From Candidatus Berkelbacteria bacterium (GTDB taxonomy: Bacteria; Patescibacteriota; UBA1384; CAILIB01), in NCBI GenBank assembly GCA_020058355.1, contig JAGVEG010000087.1, forward strand, positions 1 through 20,675: a stretch of 20,675 nt of DNA, in the 5' to 3' direction. Below are positions 1 through 4,938 of this stretch, piece by piece (within the stretch, counting starts at the first letter, position 1; each line of letters opens with the position of its first letter). The notes below the pieces were generated by a model. The model did no database searches, had not been told where the DNA came from, and worked only from the letters and a program-made list of their open reading frames with translations. The position numbers and the translations under genes are program-made.

Positions 1-155
1 ACCGCGGACTGAGTCAAGGCCATCAGCAGGTACTCGTAAACTGGTACTTAAACAGCCGAACACGAGAACCAAAACCTCCACGAAATTGCCGGTAACTCTC
101 AAATGAAATATCGATTGCAACAGATTAAAGGACAGGTGATAATGAATATAGGTGA

Positions 156-183
156 TTGACTTTTTCGCCAAAAAGCGTATATG
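156..183 (+). promoter_or_regulatory. Probable sigma70-type promoter for the gene at 355
   Basis: TTGACT (156-161) is followed after 16 bp by TATATG (178-183). The alternative -10 TATGTA (180-185) gives an 18-bp spacer. Transcription would start near 190 and leave a leader of about 165 nt before the ATG at 355. The leader length is inferred from motif positions only. Confidence 0.45.
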
Positions 184-254
184 TAACCTTGTCAAAACGA
201 AAGAAATTTCGAGAGACACCTTCACAAATTGAGACGTCATTCATTCTCTCTTTC

Positions 255-338
255 TTGTTTGTGTTCCGCAGAAGTCACTAACAATTGGCTTGTGCGGAGC
301 AACAAACAAAAAACACCCGCTCCCACCCGTGGAACGGG
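255..338 (+). promoter_or_regulatory. Structured 5' leader of the 355 gene
   Basis: A long imperfect stem pairs TTGTTTGTGTTCCGCA (255-270) with TGCGGAGCAACAAACAA (293-309) around a 22-nt loop. A second hairpin, CCCG (326-329) with CGGG (335-338) and a TGGAA loop, lies 16 nt before the start codon. No U-tract follows either hairpin, so they do not look like terminators. They may control translation or stability of the downstream message, but no known riboswitch family is recognised. Confidence 0.4.
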
Positions 339-354
339 AAGAAAGAGAACTAAA

Positions 355-753
355 ATGGATCTTGAAATTAAGGCTGCAGTTTGCATTGATACCTGGACCA
401 CCAAGGAGGTCCGGGCAACGATCATCGCTGCTCTAGGAGTGAGTGAGGAGAAGTTCATCCTCACGTGGATTAAGTCGCTGGGAAACCAGCAGTTCGAGGT
501 CCACTATGCAATCAAAGAGGAAGCCCGCTACGAGCGGACGCTCGAGCTTCCCGAGCTGGTGTTCATGCCTGTCCCAGCATGGGCGAACTACTATGTGGAA
601 GCTGGTGCGGAAACCTATGCAGGTGTAGAGGGTACCTTCTGCACCCGCGAAGAAGCTAGAAAACTTCTTCGGAAGTTTCAGGAGGAGGTGGGGCTCTGTG
701 AGTCTCCTGTAACTGCTCCTACTGTTGCTTCAGTGGGCCCCGGCGTCATCTAG
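355..753 (+). CDS. Unrecognised 133-aa protein (132 residues plus stop)
   Basis: I do not recognise this family. The ATG at 355 is chosen because it opens a compact soluble-looking protein directly after a purine-rich stretch (GGAAGAAAGAGAAC). A TTG at 229 in the same frame would add a basic, low-complexity extension that overlaps the leader hairpins. The protein has no signal peptide or membrane helix. It is acidic and rich in Glu, with aromatic residues in the middle (around VPAWANYY) and a predicted helix near the C-terminus (EEARKLLRKFQEE). The last 18 or so residues are Val/Pro/Thr/Ala-rich and probably disordered. It forms its own transcription unit, with a promoter at 156-183 and a strong terminator 20 nt after the stop. 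The function is unknown; the frame itself is fairly safe. Confidence 0.65.
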   Translation: MDLEIKAAVCIDTWTTKEVRATIIAALGVSEEKFILTWIKSLGNQQFEVHYAIKEEARYERTLELPELVFMPVPAWANYYVEAGAETYAGVEGTFCTREEARKLLRKFQEEVGLCESPVTAPTVASVGPGVI

Positions 754-773
754 AGCTGGGCTCACACTATTTT

Positions 774-808
774 AAACACCCCCGTCACTTGTGACGGGGG
801 TGTTTTTT
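774..808 (+). terminator. Strong intrinsic terminator after the 355 gene
   Basis: AAACACCCCCGTCAC (774-788) and GTGACGGGGGTGTTT (791-805) are perfect reverse complements, giving a 15-bp G/C-rich stem followed by a run of T. The U-tract is on the plus-strand side. The A-run at the left would also give a short U-run on the other strand, so some bidirectional activity is possible. Confidence 0.9.
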
Positions 809-972
809 CGTATGACAGTGGACGGTGTGCTATTTATTGCAAAAAGAACTGCGCCTTACTTCTCTTCAGAAAAGGACGCGCTTCATCATGGTTGGGGAAT
901 GACAAAAGTCAACGCTCGTAGTGTTTCTACCTGCCTTGCATAGGATAGGGGTATTCATACCTAACTACATCC

Positions 973-1326
973 ATGCACTACGTAGATATAACCAACGAAA
1001 CAGAGTACCAGGCCTTTCTTCACGAGCGCGGAAGAAAAATTGCAGCCACAATGGCTGCCCTGCGCGAACGCGGGGAGGTTACTGGGGCTGCGCCACTGGG
1101 TCACAAGATTCATACGAACCCATATGGGGTAAAGGAATACATCCCAGACCCTGAAACATGGCCATTAGTACGAGAGTCTATCCTTCGCTACCGAATAGGT
1201 GAGGGAGTGCGGCCATTACTTACCGAGATGACTGAGAGGGGACTGCGGTCTCGTAGTGGTAATGTACTCAGTCCTTCTGCGTTTTTGTATATGGTGGAGA
1301 ATGGGGTGTATGAGGGGTTTATTTAG
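973..1326 (+). CDS. Orphan serine-recombinase 'Recombinase' domain protein (117 aa)
   Basis: The protein matches the DNA-binding Recombinase domain (Pfam PF07508 type) of large serine recombinases from about residue 17 to its end. It shows the helix before the domain (AATMAALRERGEVTG), the 'GxxPLGH' turn (APLGHK), the 'DPE..PLVRE' segment (PDPETWPLVRES), the 'ERGLRSRSGN' element and the closing 'NGVYEGFI', close to the usual 'NPVYIGEI'. The N-terminal resolvase domain with the catalytic serine is absent, as are the zinc ribbon and the coiled coil. It therefore cannot recombine DNA alone and may be a relic or a stand-alone DNA-binding protein. I see no catalytic-domain remnant in the 160 bp upstream. 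The ATG at 973 lacks a Shine-Dalgarno sequence. Its last 8 bases overlap the end of the convergent gene at 1319-2044. Confidence 0.7.
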   Translation: MHYVDITNETEYQAFLHERGRKIAATMAALRERGEVTGAAPLGHKIHTNPYGVKEYIPDPETWPLVRESILRYRIGEGVRPLLTEMTERGLRSRSGNVLSPSAFLYMVENGVYEGFI

Positions 1327-2044
1327 TTTTTGGTGATGCAATCAGTGACCAATTATCGGTTGCGCTAAAGCCTTGAACTGTTCGCTCTTCGTATTCTCTC
1401 AATACGGTTTCCGGATCATCGCCTTTGTAGATTATTCGGTAGCTCGCAACCCGTTCTTGGTTGTTAAACCATGCGTGTACGTATTCAGAGAACACCTTCC
1501 TACCCAGTAGATCCTGACCAGTAATTTCAGTGACAACAAACCAGCACTCGCTATCCTCGATATCGAGCCCACTAGTTAGCGTACCGGGTATTACTACTCT
1601 GGAGTTTTGTCCTAATAGTATGTCACCTAAAACTTCTCTGCGGCCAGCGTCCAATGCCTTTTTTATCTGTTGCTGAGGATTCGAGTCGTATTGGCGACTT
1701 GTTGAGGTTGTTCTGCTTTGCCGGACCGACTTTATTGCCACTTGCAATTGCCCGTTGTTGGTAAGGCTAAATCCGCCAAGTCGTGTAACATCAGTATTTA
1801 TTGATGTTCTGGTTGTTTCAGCTGTGAATTTATATGCGAGTAAAGAAAAGAAGACGCCAATAAGTGCGCTAATCAGAGATATGATGTTGTCTATGGAGTC
1901 AAATGGTGACTTGCCAGAGAGGTATGGGTGAATAAATCGTGATGCGTCAGTTGCATCGAAAGCAATGAGAAATATTACTATGAGTAGCTCTCCCAAGATA
2001 ACCTTGAGTAAGAAGTTGGTTGGCCAGAGTTTTACTTGCTTCAT
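1319..2044 (-). CDS. Unknown membrane protein with two N-terminal helices (241 aa)
   Basis: I do not recognise this family. Two hydrophobic segments, about residues 12-29 and 52-72, flank a short loop and anchor the N-terminus in the membrane. The remaining 170 residues look soluble and mixed alpha/beta, with a Ser/Thr/Arg/Gln-rich linker (about residues 105-125) and several Trp and Tyr residues towards the end. With a 20-residue loop between the helices, the tail should be on the same side as the short N-terminus, probably the cytoplasm. The gene is visibly more A/T-rich than the pilus genes and sits next to an orphan recombinase fragment, which suggests an acquired accessory gene. A TAAAGT hexamer (2052-2057, minus strand) ends 7 nt before the ATG, so it may be transcribed without a leader. 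Confidence 0.7.
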   Translation of the reverse strand: MKQVKLWPTNFLLKVILGELLIVIFLIAFDATDASRFIHPYLSGKSPFDSIDNIISLISALIGVFFSLLAYKFTAETTRTSINTDVTRLGGFSLTNNGQLQVAIKSVRQSRTTSTSRQYDSNPQQQIKKALDAGRREVLGDILLGQNSRVVIPGTLTSGLDIEDSECWFVVTEITGQDLLGRKVFSEYVHAWFNNQERVASYRIIYKGDDPETVLREYEERTVQGFSATDNWSLIASPKTK

Positions 2045-2079
2045 AGTAAGTACTTTAGTCGGATCTTACTTTAGCTACA

Positions 2080-2123
2080 AATTAGAACACCCAGCTACGG
2101 CGAGGTAACTGGGTGTTCTAATT
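2080..2123 (-). terminator. Hairpin directly after tRNA-Trp, likely terminator
   Basis: AATTAGAACACCCAG (2080-2094) and CTGGGTGTTCTAATT (2109-2123) form a perfect 15-bp stem with a 14-nt loop. The arm starts within the CCA end of tRNA-Trp. The following T-tract on the minus strand is short and broken (TTTGTAG), so this could act in termination, in 3' processing, or both. It separates the tRNA cluster from the membrane-protein gene. Confidence 0.6.
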
Positions 2124-2196
2124 GGCAGGGGCGCAGGGAATCGAACCCAGGACGCAGGTTTTGGAGACCCGTGTTATACCATTTAACTACGCCCCT
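2123..2196 (-). tRNA. trnW: tRNA-Trp(CCA)
   Basis: The cloverleaf reads cleanly on the minus strand. The acceptor stem is AGGGGCG/CGCCCCT, the D stem GTTA/TAAC, the anticodon stem CGGGT/ACCTG with loop CTCCAAA (anticodon CCA), and the T arm CTGGG-TTCGATT-CCCTG. The T stem has one T-T mismatch at its second pair. The discriminator is G and the CCA end is encoded. It lies downstream of the rpmG terminator, so it probably needs a promoter in 2197-2260; TAGAGC and TAGAGT hexamers there are candidates. Confidence 0.95.
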
Positions 2197-2269
2197 GTAG
2201 TTGGTTGTGCTCTAGACAGAGAAACTCTAGCAGAATCAGCGGCGCTTCACCAGAATCCAGCAACCTTCC

Positions 2270-2296
2270 AAAAAACCGCCTTGCGGCGGCCTTTTG
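2270..2296 (-). terminator. Intrinsic terminator of rpmG
   Basis: Read on the minus strand, CCGCC-GCAA-GGCGG forms a short G/C-rich hairpin (2276-2289) followed by TTTTTT. It begins about 10 bases after the rpmG stop codon. Confidence 0.85.
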
Positions 2297-2304
2297 TGTG
2301 AGGA

Positions 2305-2487
2305 TTATTTTACCTCAACGAAGGTAACGTGCTGTTTGGTAACAGGGCAGAAACGCTTGAAGGTAAGCTTACCGTCTTGGTTCTTCTTGTTACGCTCGGT
2401 CTGGAAGCGGTGAGGGGAAGCTTGCTTGCCCTGCGCATCCTTTTCCGCAGCCATCCATACCCACGTACGATTGCCTTTCTTGGCCAT
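2305..2487 (-). CDS. rpmG: 50S ribosomal protein bL33
   Basis: The 60-residue protein is a structural component of the large ribosomal subunit near the E site. It starts with the family's MAKKGNR and keeps the pattern of a beta-rich core with 'RFQTERNKKN' (usual 'YxTxKNKKN'), 'KLTFKRFCP' (usual 'rLelkKYcP') and a final 'TFVEVK'. Its length is slightly above the usual 50-55. Only one cysteine is present, so this is not the four-cysteine zinc-binding form. It sits between tRNA-Tyr and tRNA-Trp in the same orientation; an rpmG-tRNA-Trp neighbourhood is common in bacteria. No Shine-Dalgarno sequence is visible. A weak TAACAT hexamer ends 6 nt before the ATG and may be a leaderless start, but read-through from the tRNA promoter is equally likely. 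Confidence 0.93.
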   Translation of the reverse strand: MAKKGNRTWVWMAAEKDAQGKQASPHRFQTERNKKNQDGKLTFKRFCPVTKQHVTFVEVK

Positions 2488-2531
2488 GTGCGGATGTTAG
2501 TGCGAGGTAAACGATAAATACAAAGAGTGGG

Positions 2532-2617
2532 TGGTGGGCAGACAAGGATTCGAACCTTGGAAGGCTACTGCCAACAGATTTACAGTCTGCTCCCGTTGAC
2601 CGCTTGGGTATCTGCCC
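2532..2617 (-). tRNA. trnY: tRNA-Tyr(GTA)
   Basis: The acceptor stem is GGGCAGA/TCTGCCC, the anticodon stem GCAGA/TCTGT around loop CTGTAAA (anticodon GTA), and the T arm CAAGG-TTCGAAT-CCTTG. A long class-II variable arm (TGGCAGTAGCCTTC) is present, as expected for bacterial tRNA-Tyr. The discriminator is A and CCA is encoded. Five bases of its 5' acceptor strand are also part of an upstream inverted repeat (2613-2705). Confidence 0.95.
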
Positions 2618-2705
2618 ATACTGATGGACGTCCGCATGTCTGTCCTCGGAGCGATAGCTCTTTGGAATCCTGCGGAGGTCATGCGTGCACCCATCAGTAT
2701 GGGCA
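2613..2705 (-). repeat. Long hairpin overlapping the tRNA-Tyr 5' end; possible leader RNA
   Basis: TGCCCATACTGATGG (2613-2627) and CCATCAGTATGGGCA (2691-2705) are perfect reverse complements. Three further stems nest inside: CGCATG (2633-2638)/CATGCG (2680-2685), CCTC (2644-2647)/GAGG (2675-2678) and GAGC (2649-2652)/GCTC (2657-2660), the last with a GATA loop. The outermost five pairs use the GGGCA that is also the 5' acceptor strand of tRNA-Tyr, so the leader hairpin and the mature tRNA fold are mutually exclusive. It does not match a T-box, SRP RNA or other known RNA that I recognise. Confidence 0.6.
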
Positions 2706-2821
2706 ACACACAGCATCAAAGCCACTCTTCAAATTTTCAAGATTAGTACGAGGTGTTTGTTGCAACCTACCTTACTGAACAAATAAGGGAAGAGCAGAAC
2801 ACAGCATAGTAATGGTGAAGC

Positions 2822-2896
2822 TGGAGCCCCCTGTCAGATTTGAACTGACGACCTGCGGTTTACAAAACCGATGCTCTACCACTGAGCTAAGAGGGC
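2822..2896 (-). tRNA. trnT: tRNA-Thr(TGT)
   Basis: The acceptor stem is GCCCTCT/AGGGGGC with one T-G pair, the D arm GCTC...GAGC, the anticodon loop TTTGTAA (anticodon TGT) and the T arm GTCAG-TTCAAAT-CTGAC. The discriminator is T and CCA is encoded. The first pair of the anticodon stem is mismatched (T-C). It reads ACA and wobble ACN codons and complements the GGT tRNA just upstream. Confidence 0.94.
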
Positions 2897-2919
2897 GTGG
2901 TGTGAGTTGTTAACTCGTA

Positions 2920-3013
2920 CTTGAAAAATTTTTTGTGAGCTAACTATCATGACCTTCCAAAAGTGGAAACTATTGAGGGAATGCGGGAGTTTGCTCGTAA
3001 AAAATTTTTCAAG
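2920..3013 (-). repeat. Inverted repeat between the two tRNA-Thr genes
   Basis: A 21-nt arm at 2920-2940 (begins CTTGAAAAATTTTTT) pairs at 19 of 21 positions with an arm at 2993-3013 (ends AAAAAATTTTTCAAG), with 52 nt between. The outer end lies two bases from the CCA end of the upstream tRNA-Thr(GGT). In the transcript this would fold into a long stem between two tRNAs, possibly a processing signal; no mobile-element ORF lies inside. Confidence 0.6.
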
Positions 3014-3015
3014 AA

Positions 3016-3090
<75 letters not shown>

Positions 3091-3101
3091 GAACTTTACA
3101 A

Positions 3102-3131
3102 ATCGTAGCAGGATTGGGTGCCTCCTGTCTA
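3102..3131 (-). promoter_or_regulatory. Promoter of the tRNA-Thr/Thr/Tyr-rpmG cluster
   Basis: On the minus strand TAGACA (3126-3131) is followed after 18 bp by TACGAT (3102-3107). The start point would be near 3095, leaving a leader of only a few bases before tRNA-Thr(GGT). Confidence 0.6.
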
Positions 3132-3253
3132 CATCGGGGGACACCTGTGCAGCACCTTGGTGAAATGATGGATGCTGAACTCTCTTCAAGATGCGGGACA
3201 GGGTGTTAATGAGAAGTGTTATCGGTGATGTGTTTTTACTAAGCCTATTGAGT

Positions 3254-3293
3254 AAAGCCGAGACTGTTCCTGGGTTTCAGTCGAGGGCTTTTT
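3254..3293 (+). terminator. Terminator-like hairpin upstream of the pilus operon
   Basis: AAAGCC (3254-3259)/GGCTTT (3286-3291) and the inner GACTG (3262-3266)/CAGTC (3278-3282) form a stem followed by T residues on the plus strand. No plus-strand gene ends nearby, so it either insulates the pilus promoter or ends an unannotated plus-strand transcript from 3130-3250. A second inverted repeat, TTTACT/AGTAAA, lies just left of it. Confidence 0.45.
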
Positions 3294-3310
3294 GAAATAG
3301 GTTTACTTTG

Positions 3311-3340
3311 TTGCTAGCTTGCCCAATAGCATCGTATACT
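3311..3340 (+). promoter_or_regulatory. Leaderless-type promoter of the pilNO-BTC operon
   Basis: TTGCTA (3311-3316), an 18-bp spacer and a near-consensus TATACT (3335-3340) stand 6 nt before the ATG at 3347. A start 6-7 nt after the -10 would fall on the ATG itself, so the operon mRNA is predicted to have no 5' untranslated region. Confidence 0.65.
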
Positions 3341-3346
3341 AGTGAT

Positions 3347-3958
3347 ATGAGTACATACGGTGAACCAGGGCAGGGGGGTAATCAGGCGATTACCCAAACA
3401 CCACACGGAGCAACGCCGCTAACTTTTGTGTATATCGGAGTCGGAGTGCTCGGAATCCTCCTTAATGGAGGTTTCGAGTTCTTCCGTTTTCAAGCAGCGC
3501 AGGCTGCGAAGTCTGCAGCCACACAAACAGCGGTCGTACAGCAAGAGATTGCCACCAGAAAACCGTTTGCTGACCAGGTGACCAAGTATGAACTCTACGC
3601 TGTTGACCTGCACTCCGTATTCGGTCAGCAGGTAAAGTGGGAGGGGGTGCTAGCCCAGCTTGAGGCACGCATGTACCGCCGTTCCGCGCTCAGTAGTATT
3701 CAGATTACTGATAAGGGAGAAATTACCCTTGTTGGAGCTGCCCCCAACTACGTTGATTACGCAAAGACCTACTCCTCACTTACGAGTGAAGAAGGTGCAG
3801 CAAAGCTTTTTAATCGTCTAAAAGTACAAACCATCGGTCGGCCCCAGGGAAAAGCTGCAGAAAACATTGCCAGCAATCTTGATATCGCCTTCACCTTGCG
3901 TGGCACGCTTACCCAAGATGTCTTGCATCCAAAGACCGTTGTAGCACCCACGCCATGA
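3347..3958 (+). CDS. pilN: PilN-like type IV pilus inner-membrane assembly protein (203 aa)
   Basis: PilN is a bitopic inner-membrane protein that pairs with PilO to align the pilus motor. This protein has a short hydrophilic N-terminus (Gly/Gln-rich), one membrane helix at about residues 25-45, an Ala/Gln-rich helical stretch and a C-terminal ferredoxin-like domain. The pattern 'W..VLAQLEARMYRR...SIQITDKGEITLVGAAPNYVDYAKTYSSL' resembles the PilN domain. The usual cytoplasmic 'INLLP' motif that binds PilM is missing, and no pilM precedes the gene. The ATG at 3347 is chosen because TATACT ends 6 nt before it; an in-frame TTG at 3308 would lie upstream of the promoter. The stop overlaps the pilO start in ATGA. 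PilN identity rests mainly on domain order and position before pilO. Confidence 0.75.
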   Translation: MSTYGEPGQGGNQAITQTPHGATPLTFVYIGVGVLGILLNGGFEFFRFQAAQAAKSAATQTAVVQQEIATRKPFADQVTKYELYAVDLHSVFGQQVKWEGVLAQLEARMYRRSALSSIQITDKGEITLVGAAPNYVDYAKTYSSLTSEEGAAKLFNRLKVQTIGRPQGKAAENIASNLDIAFTLRGTLTQDVLHPKTVVAPTP

Positions 3959-4593
3959 CCCGTGAACCGCTCAATCCACAACAGCGCCTGACGGTCATTG
4001 GTGTTGCTGTTGCGCTTGTTTCTCTTATTGCTGCGTATACCATTACCCTTCCTCGATACCGCGCAGCCCGCACCGATCAGCTAAAGTCGGAGTCAGTTCT
4101 CGCTGCGCGTTTGAAAGATAATGAAGATCTTAAAGAGGTTGAGCAGCAGCTAACCCTTGCTGAGTCGCAGCTGGCGGCTGTCGGGGTAACAAAAGATAAA
4201 ATTGCTGCCGTTGTCCCTGCCACTGAGCAGATACCTGAGCTCTACATCCAACTTGAACAACTCATGAGACAGCTCAGCGCCGCTGATGCGGGCACCGGGT
4301 TGCGTGATGGCAAAGTATCGGGTGCAACCTATACACTGGGTGTTCCGCAGAAGCAGGGAGATCTTGTCGAGATCGCTGTCTCGGTGCAGGCATCAGGCGA
4401 CTACACGGCTATTAAGAGCTTTGTGGCCAGTTTACAGCAGAATATTCGACCATTGGTATTCCGCACCATCTCAATCACTCGTACCACAACTGCAGAGGGT
4501 AAGGCGGTTGGCGGGGGAACCCTTACCGTTAATCTTTCAGGAGCTATTTTTGCTCACGACCTTTCATCGGCATATAGTGAGGACGATAACTAA
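3955..4593 (+). CDS. pilO: PilO-like type IV pilus inner-membrane protein (212 aa)
   Basis: It has the PilO layout: a short cytoplasmic tail, one membrane helix at about residues 12-31, a coiled coil at about 36-75 (rich in Glu, Gln, Leu and Ala), and a C-terminal ferredoxin-like domain with 'IPELYIQLEQLMRQLSAA' followed by strands. The domain 'VEIAVSVQASGDYTAIKSFVASLQQNIRPL' is typical of PilO, where it mediates dimerisation with PilN. It is translationally coupled to pilN through the ATGA overlap and is followed after 5 nt by the gene at 4599. No Shine-Dalgarno sequence is seen. Sequence identity to characterised PilO is probably low, but fold pattern and position agree. Confidence 0.8.
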   Translation: MTREPLNPQQRLTVIGVAVALVSLIAAYTITLPRYRAARTDQLKSESVLAARLKDNEDLKEVEQQLTLAESQLAAVGVTKDKIAAVVPATEQIPELYIQLEQLMRQLSAADAGTGLRDGKVSGATYTLGVPQKQGDLVEIAVSVQASGDYTAIKSFVASLQQNIRPLVFRTISITRTTTAEGKAVGGGTLTVNLSGAIFAHDLSSAYSEDDN

Positions 4594-4598
4594 CTTCT

Positions 4599-4934
4599 AT
4601 GGCCCGTCAACTTTCCTTCACGCTTCATCCGGTAGTGATCACTCGACTGACAGCACTTGCAGTATTGCTCGTATTTGTCGGTGCCTACCTCTACCTGATC
4701 TTTTCAGAGAAGATTGTCATCACGCCTGAGCGTCCCCGCAACTACAACGCAAAGGTTGTGCAGATTGAAACGGCGCAAGGAGGAGTCTTCCTTCAGGTGG
4801 CCGGACTGTCAGTGCCTGTGGTGCAGCAGCAGCCAGGTGCCAGTGATCTTGGCACTGGGCAGGGTGTAACTGCTCCCATTACTTATGTGCCAAGTGACCT
4901 TGGTAAGCGAGATCTTACTCGGATAGAAGAATAG
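4599..4934 (+). CDS. Small single-pass membrane protein in the pilP position (111 aa)
   Basis: I do not recognise the family. One membrane helix spans about residues 15-35. A 75-residue tail follows, presumably outside the cytoplasm, with beta-strand-like Val/Gln-rich segments (NAKVVQIETAQGGVFLQVAG) and a Gly/Pro-rich middle. There is no lipobox cysteine, so it is not a classical PilP lipoprotein. It occupies the slot between pilO and pilB, 5 nt from one and 4 nt from the other, so it is almost certainly part of the pilus machinery. It may replace PilP as a partner of the PilN/PilO complex in a cell without a secretin; that role is inference. Confidence 0.75.
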   Translation: MARQLSFTLHPVVITRLTALAVLLVFVGAYLYLIFSEKIVITPERPRNYNAKVVQIETAQGGVFLQVAGLSVPVVQQQPGASDLGTGQGVTAPITYVPSDLGKRDLTRIEE

Positions 4935-4938
4935 ATCC

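Larger units (their letters stand above)
1..354. other. Left-edge region without a firmly supported gene
   Basis: No gene can be assigned with confidence. Two plus-strand frames are open from the left edge and stop at 93-95 and 104-106; the second would give a very basic Lys/Arg/Thr-rich tail. One minus-strand frame is open from an ATG at 237 down to the left edge (79 codons, no recognisable motif). At most one of these can be the end of a real neighbouring gene, and the sequence does not say which. Further right the stretch is A/T-rich. It holds a plus-strand promoter candidate at 156-183, a small hairpin with a GAAA tetraloop at 198-211 (CGAAA/TTTCG), and the structured leader of the gene at 355. 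Confidence 0.5.

Noticed and set aside
1..237. Minus-strand frame open from an ATG at 237 to the left edge, and two plus-strand frames open from the edge to 95 and 106
   Set aside because: All three are short, none has a recognisable motif, and they overlap each other. At most one can be a real partial gene, and the sequence does not favour one clearly.
229..354. TTG start at 229 that would lengthen the 133-aa protein by 42 residues
   Set aside because: The extension is low-complexity and basic, and covers the leader hairpins. The ATG at 355 gives a compact protein.
921..1154. 77-codon plus-strand frame overlapping the start of the recombinase-domain gene
   Set aside because: It is a different frame over a gene with clear family motifs and has no similarity that I can see.
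2613..2705. T-box riboswitch or SRP RNA as an explanation for the hairpin before tRNA-Tyr
   Set aside because: No T-box core sequence or terminator/antiterminator pair is present, and the conserved SRP apical loop is missing.
2390..2725. Frames of 60-111 codons across rpmG, tRNA-Tyr and the leader hairpin
   Set aside because: They run through a tRNA gene and an assigned ribosomal protein gene, so they are chance frames.
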